Origin: Bradyrhizobium sp. Ce-3
GTDB lineage: Bacteria; Pseudomonadota; Alphaproteobacteria; Rhizobiales; Xanthobacteraceae
DNA: 64,000 nucleotides
Direction: 5' to 3'
Assembly: GCF_022835695.1 (NCBI RefSeq)
Contig: NZ_BQUV01000009.1
Span: 310,001 to 374,000 of the forward strand
Part shown: in pieces, positions 59,134 to 64,000 of the stretch
How the letters are laid out: every line of letters begins with the position of its first letter
Numbering within the stretch: position 1 is the first letter of the stretch
Notes under the pieces: generated by a model
The model's input: only the letters and a program-made list of their open reading frames with translations
The model's database searches: none
Told to the model about the DNA's origin: nothing
Program-made: the position numbers and the translations under genes

Positions 59134-59412
59134 ACGCGAATCGTCTCGGCCCCACGATGGCACCGCGGGACGGTGAAGGGGAGCCTTCTTAACAGGGATT
59201 GAGGGGCATATAGGGCCTGATCGGCCGTTTTGACAGGTTTTATAACGGCCGACAGGAACGGTTTTGGCGGCAGTGACAAGCAGCCCGGTTCCTGAAATCG
59301 GCGAAAATTTCGCGGTTTCGTACGCAGGAACCAGCGTTTCCCCGCGCGATTGTTTCAACAAATGCGGCGCGGGGTCAACGCCGGCGCGAGGATACGAAGC
59401 GGAGATTGGATC

Positions 59413-59586
59413 ATGCTGAGCTGGGTCGTCACATTCCTGGTCATCGCCCTGATCGCGGGCATTTTGGGCTTTGGCGGCATCGCCGGCGCCTCGATCGAAA
59501 TCGCCAAGGCGATCTTCTTCATCGCCGTTATCCTGTTCCTGGTGACGGCGGTGCTCGGATTGGTGCGCGGCCGCACAAGGGTCTAG
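59413..59586 (+). CDS. DUF1328 (YtjA-type) small membrane protein
   Basis: A 57-residue protein that is almost all two membrane helices ([20 protein letters not shown] and [19 protein letters not shown]) with a short basic end. It fits the DUF1328/YtjA family in length and the [18 protein letters not shown] pattern. A GCGGAGA Shine-Dalgarno precedes the ATG. Function unknown; family members respond to stress in several proteobacteria. The 280 bases before it separate it from the divergent uvrD. Confidence 0.9.
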   Translation: MLSWVVTFLVIALIAGILGFGGIAGASIEIAKAIFFIAVILFLVTAVLGLVRGRTRV

Positions 59587-59596
59587 GCGAGAATAG

Positions 59597-60097
59597 TCAC
59601 TTCGAGGGCATCGCCACGTTGCGGCCGATGCCCTCGGGACGCGGCACATCCGCATAGCTCTCCACGATCGCTTGCGCGCGGGCTTGGATATCGGGCGGGA
59701 ACGGCGCCACCTTGCGCGCCTCCATGTCGATGTGCAGCGTGAGGTTTTCCGAGGTCGCCGACAGCCAGCCTTCGGTGCCGTGGCGCAGCTCCTCGAACGT
59801 GTGCAGCCGCTTTTCGTCGGCGCCGAGCAGGAACACCGAGACCTGCACGGGATCGCCGAGACGAATCTCCCTGAGATAACGGACGTGGCACTCGGCGGTG
59901 AAGGTCGAGCAGTGCCGCGCCTTCATGTAGGCCGGCCCGATGCCGAGCTGCAGCCACATCTCGTCGATGGCGCGGTCGAACATCACGTTGTAATAGGCCA
60001 TGTTGAGATGGCCGTTGTAATCGATCCATTGCGGCTCGATCTGCATCACGGACGACTTGAACGGGGCTGATGGAAGCGGCATCTCGCTGGCGGTCAC
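59597..60097 (-). CDS. Hotdog-fold acyl-CoA thioesterase
   Basis: A 166-residue 4HBT-type protein with the strand-helix pattern IEPQWIDYNGHLNMAYYNVMFDRAIDEMW, where DYNGHLN carries the usual Asp-Asn/His active-site region, followed by ECHVRYLREIRLGDPVQVSVFLLG. It would hydrolyse an acyl-CoA thioester or related compound; carnitine-type (betainyl-CoA) thioesterases share this form. ATG 60097 is used. It is convergent with the DUF1328 gene and divergent from the FAD oxidase. Confidence 0.85.
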   Translation of the reverse strand: MTASEMPLPSAPFKSSVMQIEPQWIDYNGHLNMAYYNVMFDRAIDEMWLQLGIGPAYMKARHCSTFTAECHVRYLREIRLGDPVQVSVFLLGADEKRLHTFEELRHGTEGWLSATSENLTLHIDMEARKVAPFPPDIQARAQAIVESYADVPRPEGIGRNVAMPSK

Positions 60098-60216
60098 TGA
60101 AGTCGTCTCCCATCCCGGTCTGTTGGCGTCTGAGCATGAACTTTTTTCAAGTCAGGCTCTCTTGACCCCTTATACAAGCTTTGCCACGGTCGGCTAAAGC
60201 CGGGAGGAAATTTGAC

Positions 60217-61641
60217 GTGGCGACAACGATTTCGAGCAATGTGACGCGACCTGAGCCGCAAGCCCTGAAGCGCGCGATCGACGCGCTGGCGGCGCGGTTC
60301 GGCAACCGGCTCGTCACATCGCAGGCAGTGCGCGAACAGCACGCCCATACCACCACCTGGTTGCCGACCCAGCCGCCGGATGCGGTGGTGATGGCGCAGG
60401 AAACCGCCGACATCCAGGACGTGGTGCGAATCTGCGCAGCCAACCGCGTGCCCGTCATCGCGTTCGGCACCGGAACCTCGCTCGAAGGCCAGGTCAACGC
60501 GCCCGCCGGCGGCGTCTGCATCGATCTGCGCGACATGAACAAGGTGCTCGCGGTGCATGCCGAGGACCTCGACTGCGTGATCCAGCCCGGCGTGACGCGC
60601 AAGGCGCTGAACGAGCATCTGCGCGACCAGGGCCTGTTCTTCCCGATCGACCCCGGCGCCGACGCCTCGCTCGGCGGCATGACCTCGACCCGCGCCTCCG
60701 GCACCAACGCGGTGCGCTACGGCACCATGCGCGAGAACGTGCTGGCCCTGAAGGTGGTGCGCGGCGACGGCGAGATCATCACCACCGGCACGCGCGCCAA
60801 GAAGTCGTCGGCCGGCTACGACCTGACGCATCTGTTCGTCGGCGCCGAGGGTACGCTCGGCATCATCTCCGAGCTGACCATCCGCCTGCGCGGCATTCCC
60901 GACACCATCGCGGCCGCGGCCTGTTCGTTCGAAACGGTAGGTGGCGCCTGTCAGGCCACCATCCTTGCGATCCAGACCGGCATCCCGGTGGCGCGGATCG
61001 AGCTGCTGAACGCCGAGCAGGTCAAGGCTTGCAACAACTATTCGAAACTGTCGTTGCCGGAGACGCCGCTGCTGCTCTTGGAATTCCACGGCAGCGAGGT
61101 CGAGGTCGCCGAGCAGTCGAAGAATTTCCGCGACATCGCCGCCGAATGCGGCGGTGGCGACTTCACCTGGACCACCAAGCCCGAGGACCGCACCAGGCTG
61201 TGGCAGGCGCGGCACGACGCCTATTGGTCGGTCAAGGCGCTGCGCCCCGGCGACAGCATCGGCGTCGTCGCGACCGATGTCTGCGTGCCGATCTCGCGGC
61301 TCGCCGACTGCGTCACCGAGACTGAGGACGATCTGAAGCGGCTCAATCTGCTGTCGCCGATCGTCGGCCATGTCGGCGACGGCAATTTCCACTGCTCGCT
61401 GGTCTGCGACATCAACGACAAGGGCGAGATGGCGCGCGGCGAGGAGTTCATGCATCGCCTGGTCGAACGTGCACAGGCGATGGGCGGCACCTGCACCGGC
61501 GAGCACGGCATCGGCCAGGGCAAGCAGAAATATTTGAAGGCCGAACTCGGCCCGGAGGCGCTCGACGCAATGCGGGCGCTGAAGCTCGCCCTCGATCCGC
61601 AGAACATTTTCAATCCCGGAAAGATCGTTCCCGCCAGCTGA
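60217..61641 (+). CDS. FAD-linked oxidase, D-lactate dehydrogenase/glycolate oxidase type
   Basis: A 474-residue flavoprotein with an N-terminal PCMH FAD domain (PDAVVMAQETADIQDVVRIC, IAFGTGTSLEGQ, DPGADASLGGMTSTRASGTN) and a C-terminal FAD-oxidase domain ending in GHVGDGNFHCSLV, GGTCTGEHGIGQGKQKYL and LDPQNIFNPGKI. It is closest in pattern to eukaryotic/bacterial D-lactate dehydrogenase (cytochrome) and GlcD. Start chosen at GTG 60217, 9 bases after GGGAGGA. The electron acceptor and exact 2-hydroxy acid are not evident. No glcE/glcF genes follow, favouring a D-lactate-type enzyme. Confidence 0.9.
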   Translation: MATTISSNVTRPEPQALKRAIDALAARFGNRLVTSQAVREQHAHTTTWLPTQPPDAVVMAQETADIQDVVRICAANRVPVIAFGTGTSLEGQVNAPAGGVCIDLRDMNKVLAVHAEDLDCVIQPGVTRKALNEHLRDQGLFFPIDPGADASLGGMTSTRASGTNAVRYGTMRENVLALKVVRGDGEIITTGTRAKKSSAGYDLTHLFVGAEGTLGIISELTIRLRGIPDTIAAAACSFETVGGACQATILAIQTGIPVARIELLNAEQVKACNNYSKLSLPETPLLLLEFHGSEVEVAEQSKNFRDIAAECGGGDFTWTTKPEDRTRLWQARHDAYWSVKALRPGDSIGVVATDVCVPISRLADCVTETEDDLKRLNLLSPIVGHVGDGNFHCSLVCDINDKGEMARGEEFMHRLVERAQAMGGTCTGEHGIGQGKQKYLKAELGPEALDAMRALKLALDPQNIFNPGKIVPAS

Positions 61642-61867
61642 GGCGTCTCACGCAGCGGAGGATTCATCAGCGCCCGCGGCACCTTTTTGCCCGCTGTGTG
61701 TGACGCACTGTGATCACGGCCGCTCGCTCCGGGCGCGCGTCGTGCGATGCGGCCGGTTTGGTGTGACCTCCGCGCCATAGTTCGCCGCTTGCTCGGCGTC
61801 GCGCAGACTCCGCCATTCACAGGTTGCACCAGGGACAGCTATGCTTGCCGTGCTTCGAGGTACGGCG

Positions 61868-62257
61868 ATGTGGTTGTTCAACAAGGCCAAGCGCAAGGAC
61901 ATCTGGGACGATCCGGTCGCACAGCCGCTCGGCGATATCGAGGCTGCGCATAGAATCCGTGCGATCTGCCGCGATGCGGCCGGCTGCGCCGAGGCGATCG
62001 GCTCACCCGGCAAGCGCTCGCCGACGCAGCAGCAGGTCGAGCGCGATCGCTACGAGCGCGCCGCCAAGGCCGCGATGGAGACCGCGATGAAGATCTCCGA
62101 CGAGCTGGTGCGCGATTCCGCGGTGCGCGAGATCGTCGGTCTCTGCATGAAGGCCAACAACATCAAGACCGGTCGGGCGCTGTTCCGTGCCATCCACGCA
62201 GGCTCGATCAAGGCGGAGGTGCTGAAGGAGCATCCGACGCTGGAAGAGGGGGCTTGA
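61868..62257 (+). CDS. Hypothetical helical protein
   Basis: A 129-residue soluble, mostly helical protein starting MWLFNKAKRKDIWDDP. It contains a middle helix (QQQVERDRYERAAKAAMETAMKISDELVR) and the compact end (IVGLCMKANNIKTGRALFRAIHAGSIKAEVL). GAGG precedes ATG 61868 at suitable spacing; an in-frame ATG at 61841 is less well placed. I do not recognise a family. Coding-like composition and a plausible Shine-Dalgarno support it as real. The 226 bases before it show no gene. Confidence 0.65.
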   Translation: MWLFNKAKRKDIWDDPVAQPLGDIEAAHRIRAICRDAAGCAEAIGSPGKRSPTQQQVERDRYERAAKAAMETAMKISDELVRDSAVREIVGLCMKANNIKTGRALFRAIHAGSIKAEVLKEHPTLEEGA

Positions 62258-62277
62258 ACGGGATGGGCTGGATTTCG

Positions 62278-62361
62278 TAGCCCGGATGAAGCGAAGCGAA
62301 ATCCGGGACGATCCTTCAATGCGCGAGGAATCCCGGATTGCGCTTCGCTTCATCCGGGCTA
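62278..62361. repeat. AGCCCGGATG...CATCCGGGCT palindrome, copy 2
   Basis: Arms TAGCCCGGATGAAGCGAAGC and GCTTCGCTTCATCCGGGCTA, longer and more perfect than at 53479-53564. It lies between the convergent hypothetical gene and the SulP gene, and probably terminates transcription from one or both sides. Confidence 0.88.
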
Positions 62362-62371
62362 GGGACCTAAT

Positions 62372-64000
62372 CTATGCCTGCCCGCCGAGCGTACGCACCG
62401 CTTCATCGACGCTGTGGAAGACGTGGTCCCGCTGCAGCACCTCGTAGAGATCGAAGCGCTCGAATGCGTTCTGCGCGCGCTCGGATTCGAGCCGCGCCAC
62501 CGCCACCGTCACGCCGTCTTCGCGGCACTCGCGAAACAAATCGCGCAGCGCCTGCGCCGCCGTGAAGTCGATCTCGATCATGCCGCTGGCCTCGATCACC
62601 AGCAGCTTCGGCTTGGGTGTCGCGTGGCCGATGGTCTTGAGCACGCCGCCGTGAAAACCTTCGGCGTTGAGGAACGACAACGGCGCCTGCAGGCCGACCA
62701 CGGCAATGCCGGGCTTGCGCTCGCCGGTGACGTGCGGACCCGCCGGCCACCAGATCGTGGTGCCGGGCACGTGGACGAATTCCACCAGCTGGCCGCGCGT
62801 CGTGGTCCAGATGCCGTGCAGCAGCGACAGCGCGATGCCGACGGCGACGCCTTGCTCGATCGGCAGCACGATGATCGCGGCCGCCGTCGCCACCACCAGC
62901 AGGAATTCGTAGAACGACTGGCGGTAGATCGCGACGATCTGCTTGACGCGGATGATGCGCAGCGCCACGAACAGCAGGACGCCGCCGAGCGCGGCGTCCG
63001 GCACGTGCTGCAGCAGCGTCGCGCCGAAGGCGAGCAGCGCGAGCACGATGGCGGCGGCGAACAGGCCGGCGAGCTGGGTACGGCCGCCGGTCTCCGACAC
63101 GATGCCGGTGCGCGGCGGACTGGCATTGACCGGGAAGGCGCCGAACAGGCCGGCGAGCAGGCTGCCGGCGCCGGCGCCGAGAAAGTCGCGATCGACGTCG
63201 GCCGGCTTGTCCGGATCGGAGAGGAACGAACGCGTCGTTGCCGCGGTCTGCACCATGACCACGATGGCGATCAGGATCGCCAGCGACAGCAATTTGATCC
63301 ATCGCTCCGGCGCGATGTCCGGAAGCGACGGCTTCGGCAGCGACCCCGGCACGATGCCGACCACCTTGACGCCCTTGCTTTCGAGATGGCCTGCGATCAC
63401 GGCGATGGTGGCGACGACCAGACCGATCAGCGCGCCCGGAATACGTGCGCTGACCTTTTCCGATCCGGCAACCAGCGCCAGCACGCCGAGGCCGATCGCC
63501 AGCGTGTAGGCATTGGTCTGGCCGATCTTTTCGGTGAGCACGCCGAGCTTGTAGAGCGTCGGCCCGTCCGGCGTGGACAGGCCGAGCACTCCGGGCAGCT
63601 GCGAGACCAGGATGTGGACGGAAATGCCGGCGAGGAAGCCGACCGTCACCGGCGTCGACAGCAGATTGGCGATCCAGCCGAGCTTGAACAGGCCGCCGGC
63701 GATCATGATCGCGCCGACCATCAGCGCCAGCGCCATCGCCAGCGACTGATAGTCGGGTGTACCTGCGGTCGCCATCAGCGCCAGGCCGGCCGCGAAGATC
63801 GGTGTAATCGTGGAGTCGGCGCCGCAGGACAGGAAGCGGTTGGCGCCGAACATCGCAAAGCCGAGCGAACCGGCCATGAAGGCGAAGAAGCCGATCTGCG
63901 GCGAGAAGCCGCCGAGCCGGGCGGTCGCCATCTGCTCGGGGATTGCGATCGCGGCGAGCGTCAGTCCGGCGATCAGATCACCCGGCAGGTCGCTCGGCTT
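62372..64000 (-). CDS. SulP family inorganic anion transporter, N-terminus outside window
   Basis: The 542 codons in the window encode a SulP permease: the conserved start of the membrane domain (GDLIAGLTLAAIAIPEQMATA) is at the very edge, followed by about 10-12 helices and a C-terminal STAS domain (about the last 120 residues: KLLVIEASGMIEIDFTAAQAL). SulP proteins carry sulfate, bicarbonate or other anions; the STAS domain regulates them. No ligand choice can be made. The gene's 5' end lies beyond base 64000, so a nearer ATG at 63931 is internal. A palindromic repeat follows the stop. Confidence 0.92.
   Translation of the reverse strand, partial: KPSDLPGDLIAGLTLAAIAIPEQMATARLGGFSPQIGFFAFMAGSLGFAMFGANRFLSCGADSTITPIFAAGLALMATAGTPDYQSLAMALALMVGAIMIAGGLFKLGWIANLLSTPVTVGFLAGISVHILVSQLPGVLGLSTPDGPTLYKLGVLTEKIGQTNAYTLAIGLGVLALVAGSEKVSARIPGALIGLVVATIAVIAGHLESKGVKVVGIVPGSLPKPSLPDIAPERWIKLLSLAILIAIVVMVQTAATTRSFLSDPDKPADVDRDFLGAGAGSLLAGLFGAFPVNASPPRTGIVSETGGRTQLAGLFAAAIVLALLAFGATLLQHVPDAALGGVLLFVALRIIRVKQIVAIYRQSFYEFLLVVATAAAIIVLPIEQGVAVGIALSLLHGIWTTTRGQLVEFVHVPGTTIWWPAGPHVTGERKPGIAVVGLQAPLSFLNAEGFHGGVLKTIGHATPKPKLLVIEASGMIEIDFTAAQALRDLFRECREDGVTVAVARLESERAQNAFERFDLYEVLQRDHVFHSVDEAVRTLGGQA

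Overview
The window comes from a high-GC alphaproteobacterium, most likely Bradyrhizobium or a close relative in the Nitrobacteraceae. The evidence is the protein sequences as I recognise them, the complete alphaproteobacterial division and cell wall (dcw) cluster continuing into lpxC-bamD-recN-ligA, an alphaproteobacterial RNase P RNA, an ECF42-type sigma factor with its DGPF/YciI partner, and many short palindromic repeats of the kind scattered through Bradyrhizobium genomes. No tRNA, CRISPR array, transposase or prophage was seen.

Layout. 1-7709: the end of a DHA2 drug-efflux permease; an ABC exporter preceded by a good sigma70 promoter, a 23-codon leader frame and a hairpin; a TauE/SafE permease divergent from an alpha/beta hydrolase; two small minus-strand genes, one of them a stand-alone sigma70 region 1.1 domain; and a patatin lipase coupled to a GntP-type permease. 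7780-10397: rnpB on the minus strand, the YciI/ECF42 pair and a small secreted protein. 10637-39074: a peptidoglycan amidase, then rsmH-ftsL-ftsI-murE-murF-mraY-murD-ftsW-murG-(methyltransferase)-murC-murB-ddl-ftsQ-ftsA-ftsZ, lpxC, bamD, recN and ligA. Together these make the lipid-linked peptidoglycan precursors, assemble the divisome, start lipid A synthesis, insert outer-membrane proteins and support DNA repair and replication.

39231-64000 is a mixed region: Bcr/CflA efflux, aminopeptidase P, YkgJ-like protein, prmA, a lone Flp pilin, a phytoene-desaturase-like oxidoreductase, an MFS/spermidine-synthase fusion, a TetR repressor with visible operators divergent from a DUF308 membrane protein, an L,D-transpeptidase, an ABC-2 exporter, an OmpA-like protein with a cysteine-rich partner, a UvrD/PcrA helicase, a DUF1328 protein, a thioesterase, a D-lactate dehydrogenase-type flavoprotein and a SulP transporter cut by the window end.

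The most unusual signal is ligA. Its first about 500 bases are strikingly AT-rich and encode about 105 extra N-terminal residues plus a divergent domain Ia that still keeps the NMN-binding residues, while everything after the VGAAP motif is ordinary high-GC sequence. This looks like a mosaic gene made by recombination. Other points of interest are the leader frame and hairpin before the ABC exporter, the free-standing sigma 1.1 domain, murE bracketed by two direct copies of a palindromic element (one of which supplies its C-terminus), and a methyltransferase gene inserted in the dcw cluster.
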